The position numbers and the translations under genes were made by a program. Below are positions 1-6,450 of a DNA stretch of 8,223 nucleotides, one piece after another. Position 1 is the first letter of the stretch; every line of letters begins with the position of its first letter. Source of the DNA: Bacillota bacterium (GTDB taxonomy: Bacteria; Bacillota; Clostridia; Christensenellales; Aristaeellaceae); contig JAEWSC010000076.1 in assembly GCA_023398575.1 (NCBI GenBank), positions 1 through 8,223 of the forward strand. The letters run 5' to 3'. The notes below the pieces were generated by a model, which saw nothing but the letters and a program-made list of their open reading frames with translations, was not told where the DNA came from and ran no database searches.

Positions 1-32
1 GTTGAGCAAGTGACAGACAGTGAGTAGCAAAC

Positions 33-90
33 AAAAAGAGCGCCTCTTTCAATAATCCCACACTTAGGGATAGAAAGAAGCGCTTTTTTG
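33..90. terminator. Long bidirectional terminator-like hairpin
   Basis: Positions 34-43 pair with 80-89 (10 bp, one G-U), 45-50 pair with 73-78 (6 bp), and 55-59 (ATCCC) pair with 67-71 (GGGAT), leaving a 7-nt loop at 60-66. The plus strand ends the stem in six Ts (84-89) and the minus strand ends in a T-run from 33-37, so either strand could terminate here. It most likely ends a plus-strand gene lying left of the window and also backs up the tRNA terminator on the minus strand. The pairing was done by eye, with no folding energy. Confidence 0.7.
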
Positions 91-102
91 TGGTCAAAGT
101 AC

Positions 103-129
103 TTTTAAGTGTTTTAAGTGTTTTAAGAG
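103..129. repeat. Three tandem copies of a 9-bp unit
   Basis: TTTTAAGTG occurs at 103-111 and 112-120, and a variant TTTTAAGAG at 121-129. It lies between the hairpin at 33-90 and the tRNA terminator. No function is evident; replication slippage is the simplest origin. Confidence 0.75.
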
Positions 130-244
130 ATAGGGCATGTGAAAATCGAAAAAATGCCATCAAGACGATCGTTTTTCATGCTTTGCGCCTGTGGAAAAAA
201 TCTGTTTGGGGTAAACGTAGGGGTAAATGTCTGTTTTCAAGCAT

Positions 245-280
245 GAAAAAAGCTAGGAAACGCTTGGTTTTCCTAGCTTT
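245..280 (-). terminator. Intrinsic terminator of the tRNA-Leu gene
   Basis: Read on the minus strand, AAAGCTAGGAAA (280-269) pairs with TTTCCTAGCTTT (260-249) around a short loop, and the stem runs straight into a T-tract at 251-246. It begins 6 nt after the CCA end of the tRNA, as expected for a single-tRNA transcription unit. Confidence 0.9.
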
Positions 281-285
281 ACATG

Positions 286-368
286 TGGTGCGATCGACGG
301 GACTTGAACCCGTACCCTCTCGGACACGCCCCTCAAACGTGCGCGTATGCCAATTCCGCCACGATCGC
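286..368 (-). tRNA. tRNA-Leu (anticodon GAG)
   Basis: The minus strand folds as a class II tRNA of 83 nt with an encoded CCA tail. The acceptor stem is GCGATCG paired with CGATCGC (7 bp). The D arm carries the GGCGGAATTGG signature usual for leucine tRNAs. The anticodon stem is CACGT/GCGTG (one wobble pair) around loop TTGAGGG, which places anticodon GAG at 334-332 and reads CUC/CUU leucine codons. A variable arm of about 11 nt (CC-GAGA-GG stem) and a T arm ACGGG-TTCAAGT-CCCGT follow. It has its own promoter and terminator, so it is a free-standing gene and not part of a tRNA cluster. No integrase or att-like duplication is visible beside it. Confidence 0.97.
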
Positions 369-433
369 ATATTGCTTTGTACCCGACATCATATATGAGG
401 TTTTCTTGTCCATTTGTGCGGGCAGCGATAATT

Positions 434-462
434 AGTATAAGCGTGAAACATCTTTCTGTCAA
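434..462 (-). promoter_or_regulatory. Sigma-A promoter of the tRNA-Leu gene
   Basis: On the minus strand a perfect -35 TTGACA (462-457) is followed by exactly 17 nt and a -10 TATACT (439-434, five of six consensus bases). The expected start near 427 gives a leader of about 59 nt before the tRNA 5' end at 368, which would be removed by RNase P. It is the strongest consensus promoter in the window, fitting a housekeeping RNA gene. Confidence 0.9.
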
Positions 463-477
463 GGGTTACTTGCATTT

Positions 478-505
478 TTGCAAGAAATTTATAGGCAGGG
501 ATAAT
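478..505 (+). promoter_or_regulatory. Possible weak plus-strand promoter
   Basis: TTGCAA (478-483) and GATAAT (500-505) are spaced by 16 nt and would start transcription near 512, into the structured hairpin at 532-592 and then antisense to the 3' end of the xylanase gene. No plus-strand gene follows, so this may be chance in an AT-rich spacer. Confidence 0.2.
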
Positions 506-512
506 ATGTGAT

Positions 513-592
513 CAAAAAAAGAGAAAAGGATAGAGAACCTCCATTGTACAGTGATACTGCGGTATGACACGCACAGGGGAAAGAGGTTCTCT
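513..592 (-). terminator. Nested hairpin and U-tract closing the glycosidase operon
   Basis: Read on the minus strand, a perfect 10-bp outer stem AGAGAACCTC/GAGGTTCTCT (592-583 with 541-532) encloses a second stem TGTGC/GTACA and an inner stem with an ATAC-CGCA-GTAT tip, so nearly the whole 61 nt can fold into one long interrupted hairpin. After the outer stem comes a pyrimidine-rich stretch ending in seven Ts (520-514). It sits 37 nt past the xylanase stop and just before the tRNA promoter, so it probably insulates the tRNA from the operon. The U-tract starts several nt after the stem, which is looser than a standard terminator. A separate 6-bp inverted repeat, TGCATA/TATGCA (592-597, 605-610), lies just upstream. 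Confidence 0.6.
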
Positions 593-628
593 GCATAGAG
601 TGAATATGCAATGAGTATAGCAAAGATG

Positions 629-2116
629 CTATTTTGCTTCCTTTTGCTGGATGATCCTGCCCTTCAGCGCCAGCAGGCGGAAGAAGATTTCCCTTGGATT
701 TTCATCCTCATACAAAAACGCTCCGTTGCCAGAAAAAGAAGGCTCGATAAAATCCCACCAGGTGAGGGCTTTGATCTCCGGTCGTGCGGCTGCCAAGGTA
801 TAAAATTGCTCCATCCAGTCCGCTTGGGTGCGTTCATTCCAACCGCCGTGCCATGTACCCTCCGACATGGAAAGCTGGGACCAGTTGCTGCCGGCAGAGC
901 CTGCTATGCCCCTTGTGCCGCCGTTCACACCCATTTCAGTGATATGTATAGGCTTGTTGAGTTGGGCGAAAACACCGAGCATGCGGTTAACAGCAACCAT
1001 ATCCCGGGCGGGGAAGTACAATTGTATGCCCACCGCGTCAAACTTGATGTCTGCATCCAGCAGGGCGCGGAAGTAAGCAAGCGGAGACCGCAAATGCTCC
1101 GGCAGTGCGCCGTAGCAGGTATACCGACCGGATGCGTATTCACCAAAGGGTAGGCAGATGTTGACAATGGCTGTGGCCTGATCGTTGGCGTTGTGCAACG
1201 CGTCGCAGCATACGTGGGTAAGCTCGATCAATTGCGGCTGGGAAAGCTCAAAGCAGTTGGCCCAATCATGAGCCTCATTCATGGCATCCCATATATCGAC
1301 CCGGCCTTTATACGTTTGTACATGATGCCGGGCGATGCTTTGGGCGTTCTCTTTCAGCGTGTCAAAATCCTGGCCGAACAACCATGGGGGATTGACGCTC
1401 TTGTGGCCGAACCAGAGGGGGTGTCCCTTGGGGGTAATGCTTTTACTTTCCAGAAAATCCAGCGCGGCGTCGATATAAGCATAATCATATCGGTCCTTTT
1501 CCGGCACAGTTCGGCCCGCGTAGAAGGGCAGTGTGGCAAAGTCGAACGCCTGTGCAAAGAACTTGGCATATCTTGACCCGGGGGTGGTAAAGCGTGCAAA
1601 ATTGCAGCCCAGCTTTAAATCATCCCGCGGAGAGGCAAATGCTTTGTGTTGTGCGCTTTCAAACAGCGCCGCTTCTGCGGCATAGATGGCATGGGAAAGG
1701 GCATACAGCCTGTTTTCAGGTGTACTCACCCCGCGGTCGGCCAAATGGGCAAATTCTTCGGCGGCATCCAGATGGCCCTTTGCGTAAGGTGAGAGAACCA
1801 GTCCTTCGCTGAGTTGCTTGGCTTCACGAGTATATGTGCGTATTGCTTCTGAAACAAAATCTACAAAATCGCCGGTATAGCCATCGCCCAAATTATCAGC
1901 CATGACCCATATGTTGCCGTACAGCGGAAGGTTGATCTTTGCGTGCACCATATAGGGCGTTTTGGTGACGGCTAATTCCACAGTACCGTCTGGCATTATA
2001 CGCTGCCTGCGCTCATCGGGCTCGAAATCAAGGCCGCTTGCGTAAATAGATTCCAGATGGGGCTTTGGCATGGCAACGCCGCCGGGGCCATCCAACCGAA
2101 CATGTATCCATTGCAT
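629..2116 (-). CDS. Intracellular GH10 endo-1,4-beta-xylanase with N-terminal accessory domain
   Basis: Encodes 495 residues. The C-terminal two thirds is a GH10 TIM barrel: GHPLW (231-235) with H238 match the conserved substrate-binding His/Trp strand, WDAMNEA (276-282) carries the acid/base E281, HITEMG (391-396) carries the nucleophile E394, and WWDF (453-456) matches the strand-8 tryptophan. GH10 enzymes are retaining hydrolases of beta-1,4-xylan and xylo-oligosaccharides. About 170 residues precede the barrel: a beta-rich stretch ending in ADNLGDGY (73-80), then a helical region. A similar arrangement occurs in other GH10-like proteins, but I cannot name the domain. No signal peptide, carbohydrate-binding module or anchor is present, so it should act in the cytoplasm on imported oligosaccharides. 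It is the third gene of the operon, 14 nt after GH43. ATG 2116 is preferred over in-frame TTG 2122 because AAGGAG then has a 10-nt rather than 4-nt spacer. Confidence 0.94.
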   Translation of the reverse strand: MQWIHVRLDGPGGVAMPKPHLESIYASGLDFEPDERRQRIMPDGTVELAVTKTPYMVHAKINLPLYGNIWVMADNLGDGYTGDFVDFVSEAIRTYTREAKQLSEGLVLSPYAKGHLDAAEEFAHLADRGVSTPENRLYALSHAIYAAEAALFESAQHKAFASPRDDLKLGCNFARFTTPGSRYAKFFAQAFDFATLPFYAGRTVPEKDRYDYAYIDAALDFLESKSITPKGHPLWFGHKSVNPPWLFGQDFDTLKENAQSIARHHVQTYKGRVDIWDAMNEAHDWANCFELSQPQLIELTHVCCDALHNANDQATAIVNICLPFGEYASGRYTCYGALPEHLRSPLAYFRALLDADIKFDAVGIQLYFPARDMVAVNRMLGVFAQLNKPIHITEMGVNGGTRGIAGSAGSNWSQLSMSEGTWHGGWNERTQADWMEQFYTLAAARPEIKALTWWDFIEPSFSGNGAFLYEDENPREIFFRLLALKGRIIQQKEAK

Positions 2117-2126
2117 GATCAATTTT

Positions 2127-2132
2127 CTCCTT
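2127..2132 (-). promoter_or_regulatory. Ribosome binding site of the GH10 gene
   Basis: AAGGAG overlaps the TAA stop of the upstream GH43 gene (2133-2131), suggesting translational coupling. Its spacing to ATG 2116 is 10 nt, against 4 nt to TTG 2122, which decides the start. Confidence 0.8.
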
Positions 2133-3003
2133 ATGCTAAAGTAAAGCCTATTTCTGTCTCAATGACCTGCAAAAAGATTGGCCGTTCATCGGGGGTACGG
2201 TTGGGGGTATGAATGGTCAAGTACAGCTTTCCATCAAGAGCCCGGAAGATCATGCCGTGGCCGCCATCGCCTGAGTAGACAGGTTGTTCTAGTTGATGCC
2301 AGGGTCCTTGAATATTGCCGCTCTTGCTGATGGCAAGGCCGATGGCATAGCCGGTGTCCGACATGCTGGACCAGAGCATCCATAATTGCCCGTTTTGCGG
2401 CTTGTATAGATAAGGACCGTCGGTGACATGACCGCTGATGCCGCTGGAATGAGTGATTTGCTTAGTCCAACGAGCGTCCTTGGCGGCAAACAGGGTATGA
2501 GCTTCTCCCGAAGGCCCGGATAAATCATCTTTCAGTGGTCTTGAGCAGACGGTTCCGCCGCCTTCCTGTACCCACTCATGGCAGAAAATGATGTGGGGTT
2601 TACCCGCAGCGTCCACATACAGCGTTCCGTCCAGGCACTCCCATTCCGTGGGGGTTGCAGCATCTTCTCCCCAAGGGAGAAACGGACCTAAAGGATTGTC
2701 AGCTTTCAGTATGCTAGTAGCCCGGCGGCGGCCCGGGGCTTTAAAGGAGGCGAAGAGGTAGTATTCGCCCTTATATTTGTGCATTTCCGGTGCCCAGTAA
2801 TTCTCTGTGCCCCAAAAGGAATCGCTGGGTGCAAAGATGCGGCCGCCGTGCTCAAAGTGAACAAGGTCATTGCTGACATAGGCGTCAAACCCGGCAGGCT
2901 GGCCCCGCCAGCAGTTAGCATCGGTAGTTCCGTACAGATAGTACTTTCCGTCTTCCACAAAGACAAAGGGGTCACGCATTTGAATCTGGTCTCTAAGATG
3001 CAT
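2131..3003 (-). CDS. GH43-family glycosidase (beta-xylosidase/arabinosidase type)
   Basis: Encodes 290 residues, about the size of a single five-bladed beta-propeller. Family landmarks in order: RDPFVF (10-15) with presumed general base D11, WAPE (70-73), LDGTLYVD (124-131) with D125 as likely pKa-modulating Asp, TDGPYLY (194-200) where most GH43 enzymes have the acid motif EGP, and GGHGMIF (247-253) with the conserved H249. Members usually release xylose or arabinose from xylo- or arabino-oligosaccharides by inversion; exact substrate cannot be read here. Blade repeats such as YYLYGTTD and YYLFASF are visible. There is no signal peptide. ATG 3003 is preferred to the upstream in-frame start at 3051, since AAGGAGG (3016-3010) lies 6 nt away and homology begins at about residue 5. 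Middle gene of the operon, 16 nt after the GH63-like gene. The acid motif variation leaves a small doubt about activity type. Confidence 0.92.
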   Translation of the reverse strand: MHLRDQIQMRDPFVFVEDGKYYLYGTTDANCWRGQPAGFDAYVSNDLVHFEHGGRIFAPSDSFWGTENYWAPEMHKYKGEYYLFASFKAPGRRRATSILKADNPLGPFLPWGEDAATPTEWECLDGTLYVDAAGKPHIIFCHEWVQEGGGTVCSRPLKDDLSGPSGEAHTLFAAKDARWTKQITHSSGISGHVTDGPYLYKPQNGQLWMLWSSMSDTGYAIGLAISKSGNIQGPWHQLEQPVYSGDGGHGMIFRALDGKLYLTIHTPNRTPDERPIFLQVIETEIGFTLA

Positions 3004-3009
3004 GGATAT

Positions 3010-3016
3010 CCTCCTT
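3010..3016 (-). promoter_or_regulatory. Ribosome binding site of the GH43 gene
   Basis: A full AAGGAGG lies 6 nt before ATG 3003 and 3 nt after the TAA of the preceding gene (3022-3020). It fixes the GH43 start and rules out the 16-residue-longer reading that would overlap the preceding gene. Confidence 0.88.
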
Positions 3017-3019
3017 ACA

Positions 3020-4402
3020 TTAAACAGGAACGGTATTGATGATGTTCCCATTACAATATGTAGTGATTTTCACTCCGATATCGGAAGTAAATACTTTTCT
3101 TCCATTTACCAGCGCGGTGGCATGCCGGCCGTCGCACTGGAGGGTATAGGTTGTGTCTCCCCATACCTGGGTATAGACGCAGTCCCGGCCGCCGGTAATG
3201 CCCCAATGAACTTCCTCACCTTCCATGTGGATGCCGTACAGGCGAGAAATATATTCCAGCACAGCCAGCATGGTTGGGCCATAGCCATCAGTATCACCTG
3301 AGCGTTTTTTTGTGAACGGATCGAATTGTTGGGTGAAGATACAATCCTCTCCTATACCTTCAAACAGCTTATGGCCCAAAACGGGTATCAGCTTGTGATA
3401 GCCATAGTTCTCCAAGGCGCGTATGGCACGCTGATAGGTGAGGCCTTCCGGTTGGCCACTCCAATCATTGGTGGGCACATTTCTAAAAAGAGGGTCGTTT
3501 GCCGCAACAGAAGGCAGGGGCATAGGCGTCCAAAATTCTTCCGGGTTTATCAAATGCTCAGATACGAACCTGCGCGCCATATCTACAGTGAAGGAGCCCC
3601 AGTACATGCAACGCAGGTTGTTATGTGTAAGCGTGCTCATTCTTCGGCCATTTTTGTCCCGGTCAAAACAGGCACCATGTTCCTCATGCCAAAGGTGGGC
3701 TTTGATTTTATGCTTGACTTCCTCGGCTTCGTTTCTCCAAAAGGCTTGTTTTCCATCATTTAGGATGGTTGAAATTTTCGCCAATGTGTCTCTGGCGGAA
3801 TAGGAGAAGCTCATAAAATCCATGGAGGCCATAGGTACGACTTCAAAGCCTTCAGGCGGCACATCATCCTCCCACCAGCAGGGAGCATCGCCATAGCGCA
3901 AGGCGTTATCTTCGCCGGTGTCATACACACACCAGGATTCCAAGAGTCCGTCGTGATCAGCATCCCGAATCCGCCAAAGGTAGGCGTCAAAGTGTTCCAA
4001 CGACTGACGGAGCAGCTGCAAATATTCCTTGTCCTGTCCCATCCAGTAGTACATGTTCAATGCCGGTGAGGGAAAGCAAAAGCCTTGAAATTTGTTGAAC
4101 TGGGGAATCAACTTGCCGTTTTCTACCATAATGCTGCCGGGAATTCTTCCGTCATCCCGCTGATGCTCCATAAACAATAGTTGGTTGTTGATGGCAGCGG
4201 TCATATTCCGCTTGGCATACATTTCACCGCCCATGGGCTGCGTTTCCAGCCAAATTTTATGGTAGCCGCCGCCTTCGATTAAAACGGGACGGCCGCCAAA
4301 ATCCTTTACATTCTCTTTCAGCTTTGCTTCCGCCGAATCAAATAATTTTTGAATCAGCGGATCGTTAATTTGAAATCGCACGCTGGTCGGTATCGCTCGC
4401 AT
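3020..4402 (-). CDS. Six-hairpin glycosidase, GH63/MGH1-like (substrate unknown)
   Basis: Encodes 460 residues with the feel of an (alpha/alpha)6 barrel of the trehalase/GH63/mannosylglycerate-hydrolase group. Visible landmarks: RDDGRIPGSI (82-91), the RDADHDGLLES helix turn (146-156) leading into DTGEDNA (161-167), where D165 aligns with the catalytic acid, the NDWSGQPEGLTYQRAIRALENYGY region (312-335 in part) that fits the family's P-x-W...GL..YGY segment, and YGPTMLAVLEYI (374-385). At the segment where trehalase-type enzymes have Glu-x-Tyr-Asp (the base), this protein reads TQQFDPFT (357-364), so the base appears to be Gln. The last 60 residues form a beta-rich tail. No signal peptide is present. 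First gene of the operon, with GAGGGG 8 nt before ATG 4402. Its place beside GH43 and GH10 suggests a side-group or oligosaccharide-trimming job, but alpha-glucosidase, rhamnosidase-like or other activities are all possible. Confidence 0.8.
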   Translation of the reverse strand: MRAIPTSVRFQINDPLIQKLFDSAEAKLKENVKDFGGRPVLIEGGGYHKIWLETQPMGGEMYAKRNMTAAINNQLLFMEHQRDDGRIPGSIMVENGKLIPQFNKFQGFCFPSPALNMYYWMGQDKEYLQLLRQSLEHFDAYLWRIRDADHDGLLESWCVYDTGEDNALRYGDAPCWWEDDVPPEGFEVVPMASMDFMSFSYSARDTLAKISTILNDGKQAFWRNEAEEVKHKIKAHLWHEEHGACFDRDKNGRRMSTLTHNNLRCMYWGSFTVDMARRFVSEHLINPEEFWTPMPLPSVAANDPLFRNVPTNDWSGQPEGLTYQRAIRALENYGYHKLIPVLGHKLFEGIGEDCIFTQQFDPFTKKRSGDTDGYGPTMLAVLEYISRLYGIHMEGEEVHWGITGGRDCVYTQVWGDTTYTLQCDGRHATALVNGRKVFTSDIGVKITTYCNGNIINTVPV

Positions 4403-4427
4403 AGATACAGCCCCTCTCTAACATATA

Positions 4428-4436
4428 TTTATATCA
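4428..4436 (-). promoter_or_regulatory. Extended -10 promoter of the glycosidase operon
   Basis: The minus strand reads TG-A-TATAAA (4436-4428), an extended -10 element with five of six -10 bases. The expected start near 4421 leaves a 19-nt leader that includes the GAGGGG ribosome site (4416-4411). The -35 position (TATCGT) is poor, as is common with extended -10 promoters and activator-dependent ones. Confidence 0.55.
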
Positions 4437-4495
4437 GAAAGCATTCTTATACGATATAGGCAAAATTTTCGACTATTTCTATTCGATGTGAACTA

Positions 4496-4504
4496 TGCTA
4501 CAAT
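4496..4504 (+). promoter_or_regulatory. Extended -10 promoter of the transporter operon
   Basis: The plus strand reads TG-C-TACAAT (4496-4504), with a weak -35. Expected start near 4511. The 60-odd bp between the two divergent -10 elements (4437-4495) would be the place for a regulator; it contains AAAATTTT (4462-4469) and two TTCGA copies 14 bp apart (4468, 4482), but no operator I recognise. No regulator gene is in the window. Confidence 0.5.
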
Positions 4505-4526
4505 CCGATCACAAGATACCTTCACA

Positions 4527-4532
4527 GAAGGG
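4527..4532 (+). promoter_or_regulatory. Candidate ribosome binding site of the LplB-like gene
   Basis: GAAGGG lies 10 nt before GTG 4543. A closer GGAG (4536-4539) leaves only 3 nt. The in-frame ATG 4495 has no purine-rich site and sits inside the putative -10 element, so it is unlikely to be translated. Confidence 0.45.
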
Positions 4533-4542
4533 CGTGGAGAGC

Positions 4543-5496
4543 GTGATAACGGTAAAACGGCCGGCGGGGGCCAATTATGGCACCCCGTATCTTCGGCGCA
4601 TGGGACGGCGCATGCTCAATGACTGGCAGATCTATGCGCTGCTTGCGTGCGCGGTCATCTATTTCTTTGTGTACAATTATCTTCCCCTGTATGGCGTGCA
4701 AATTGCGTTCCGCGATTTCAAGGCGGCCTTTGGCATCACCGGCAGCAAATGGGTGGGGTTAAAGCACTTTCGGAATTTTTTTGACGCTTATTATTTCGGG
4801 CGTTTGATTTCCAACACCCTTCTATTGAATTTGTTTGGACTTTTGATCGGATTTCCTATTCCCATTATTATGGCAATCCTTCTTAATCAGTTGGAATTGC
4901 CGCGAATGAAGAAATTTACTCAAACGGCCATTTATGTGCCTCACTTTATTTCTACAACAGTTATGGCCGGTATACTGTATCTGTTTCTCTCACCGGTGAA
5001 CGGTATTGTCAACCATTTCATCACAGGCGCGGGCGGTAAGGCAATTAACTTCATGATCGAGCCAGGGTGGTTTCGTACCCTGTTTATCGGTACGGACATC
5101 TGGCAGCATGCCGGTTGGAATACCATTTTGTACATTGCGGCGCTGACCAGTATTGATCCGGAAATATATGAGGCAGCTACCATTGACGGAGCGAACAAAC
5201 GGCAGAAAATTTGGCATATTGATATCCCTTCCCTGCTGCCATTGGCGATGATGATGCTCATTTTAAATTGCGGCAGCCTGATGAGCAGCAATACCGACAA
5301 AGCGTTGCTCATGCAAACCTCCGGCAATATGCCGACATCGGATATCATAGGGGTATATGTATATACCGAGGGCTTGTCAAAGGCGCAGTTTTCCTATACG
5401 GCAGCCATCAACCTGTTTGTCAATGTTATCAACTTTATGTTGATCCTCTCTGTTAACTTTATCTCCAAGCGCGTTAGCGAAACGAGCTTGTTTTAG
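4543..5496 (+). CDS. CUT1 ABC sugar transporter permease, LplB-like
   Basis: Encodes 317 residues from GTG 4543 (333 if ATG 4495 were used). It is an inner-membrane permease of the MalF/UgpA/LplB group with six predicted segments, roughly residues 29-49, 90-114, 127-150, 188-204, 230-244 and 286-307. The N-terminal signature DWQIYALL followed by YLPLYGVQIAF (46-56) is typical of LplB proteins. The EAA loop that docks with the ATPase reads EAATIDGA...HIDIPSLLP (about 210-233). It would pair with the next gene to form the channel for oligosaccharides. The stop codon TAG (5494-5496) is part of the next gene's ribosome site, so the two are coupled. GTG is preferred because the upstream ATG overlaps the promoter and the shorter form matches usual LplB N-terminal length. 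Translocated sugar is inferred only from the adjacent xylan enzymes. Confidence 0.93.
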   Translation: MITVKRPAGANYGTPYLRRMGRRMLNDWQIYALLACAVIYFFVYNYLPLYGVQIAFRDFKAAFGITGSKWVGLKHFRNFFDAYYFGRLISNTLLLNLFGLLIGFPIPIIMAILLNQLELPRMKKFTQTAIYVPHFISTTVMAGILYLFLSPVNGIVNHFITGAGGKAINFMIEPGWFRTLFIGTDIWQHAGWNTILYIAALTSIDPEIYEAATIDGANKRQKIWHIDIPSLLPLAMMMLILNCGSLMSSNTDKALLMQTSGNMPTSDIIGVYVYTEGLSKAQFSYTAAINLFVNVINFMLILSVNFISKRVSETSLF

Positions 5497-5508
5497 GAGG
5501 GGATTATA

Positions 5509-6450
5509 GTGAGCACAAATGTTTCCGGTTTTTCAGGCATCAGGTCCCATATCCGCAAATCAAAGGGCGACCGCGTTTTTGACACCATCAATCTGCTCTT
5601 TTGGGTGATTGTTCTGGCGGCCATCCTCTACCCCTTATGGCTGATTATTATTGCGTCTGTCTCCAATCCCGATGCGGTCATCGCTGGCAAGGTACTTATA
5701 CTGCCGGTAGACTTTTCTTTGATCGGGTATGAGGCTGTTTTCCAGCAAAAGGAGCTTTGGAATTCCTATCTGAACGCGATATACTACACGGTGGCTGGCT
5801 CTGCTATCAGTGTTTTCGTTACAATGATGGCTGCTTATGCATTATCCCGGCAGTTTGTAGGCAAAAAGTTCTTTAACTTTATTTTCGTTTTTACGATGTT
5901 CTTTACCGGTGGCTTGATTCCCACCTATCTGACCATGCGGAACCTCGGGCTGTATAATACCCGGCTGCTGATGATACTGGTCAACTGTGTTTCCGTGTGG
6001 AACCTGATGGTAGCCAGGACATACATCAAAAGCGCCCTGCCCAATGAACTGTATGAGGCTGCTGTGATGGATGGAGCCAGTCACTTTACATACTTCTTTC
6101 GTATGGTACTGCCCTTATCCGGTACGATTATCGCGGTGCTCAGCGTGTATTATGGTGTCGCCCGCTGGAATGACTATTTTACAGCATTGGTCTATATCAG
6201 TGACCGGGCCAAGCTGCCGCTGCAAACGGTATTGCGGGAAATATTGGCCACATTGCAAACCAGCACAGCCACTGACTCATTTTTCAGCGCATATGCCAAT
6301 GACGTCAAGGGCATGACAGATGCCATTCGCAAGGCACAAGTGGCCAAGTACTGCTGCATTGTGGTCGCCACGGCACCTGCCGTCGTATTGTATATATTCA
6401 TGCAAAAGTATTTTGTCAAGGGCGTCATGATTGGTTCCTTGAAGGGATAA
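5509..6450 (+). CDS. CUT1 ABC sugar transporter permease, LplC/YtcP-like
   Basis: Encodes 313 residues of the MalG/LplC group, the second half of the membrane channel. Six membrane segments are seen at about 27-50, 88-112, 121-141, 150-172, 200-217 and 280-298. Family landmarks are YPLWLIIIASVS (41-52), AAYALSR (108-114), FFTGGLIPTYL (131-141) and the EAA loop EAAVMDGA...RMVLPLS (183-204), which contacts the ATPase. The C-terminal FVKGVMIGSLKG ending is classic for this group. It starts at GTG 5509, 12 nt after the first permease's stop, with AGGAGGGG (5495-5502) 6 nt upstream. No ATPase gene accompanies the pair; in Bacillota such importers commonly share one MsmX/MsmK-type ATPase encoded elsewhere. 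Confidence 0.95.
   Translation: MSTNVSGFSGIRSHIRKSKGDRVFDTINLLFWVIVLAAILYPLWLIIIASVSNPDAVIAGKVLILPVDFSLIGYEAVFQQKELWNSYLNAIYYTVAGSAISVFVTMMAAYALSRQFVGKKFFNFIFVFTMFFTGGLIPTYLTMRNLGLYNTRLLMILVNCVSVWNLMVARTYIKSALPNELYEAAVMDGASHFTYFFRMVLPLSGTIIAVLSVYYGVARWNDYFTALVYISDRAKLPLQTVLREILATLQTSTATDSFFSAYANDVKGMTDAIRKAQVAKYCCIVVATAPAVVLYIFMQKYFVKGVMIGSLKG

Noticed and set aside
286..368. tRNA-Leu as an integration site for a mobile element
   Set aside because: No integrase, no repeated tRNA 3' end elsewhere in the window and no transposase were seen.
90..398. A 102-codon plus-strand open frame across the tRNA region
   Set aside because: It runs antisense through the tRNA-Leu gene and its terminator and lacks a ribosome site or recognisable protein features.
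2131..3051. Longer start for the GH43 gene at 3051
   Set aside because: The extra 16 residues overlap the end of the preceding gene and have no ribosome site, while AAGGAGG lies 6 nt before ATG 3003.
4437..4495. Possible operator (AAAATTTT, paired TTCGA) for a sugar regulator
   Set aside because: It does not match a cre box, a XylR-type operator or another site I can name; AT-rich spacers give such patterns by chance.
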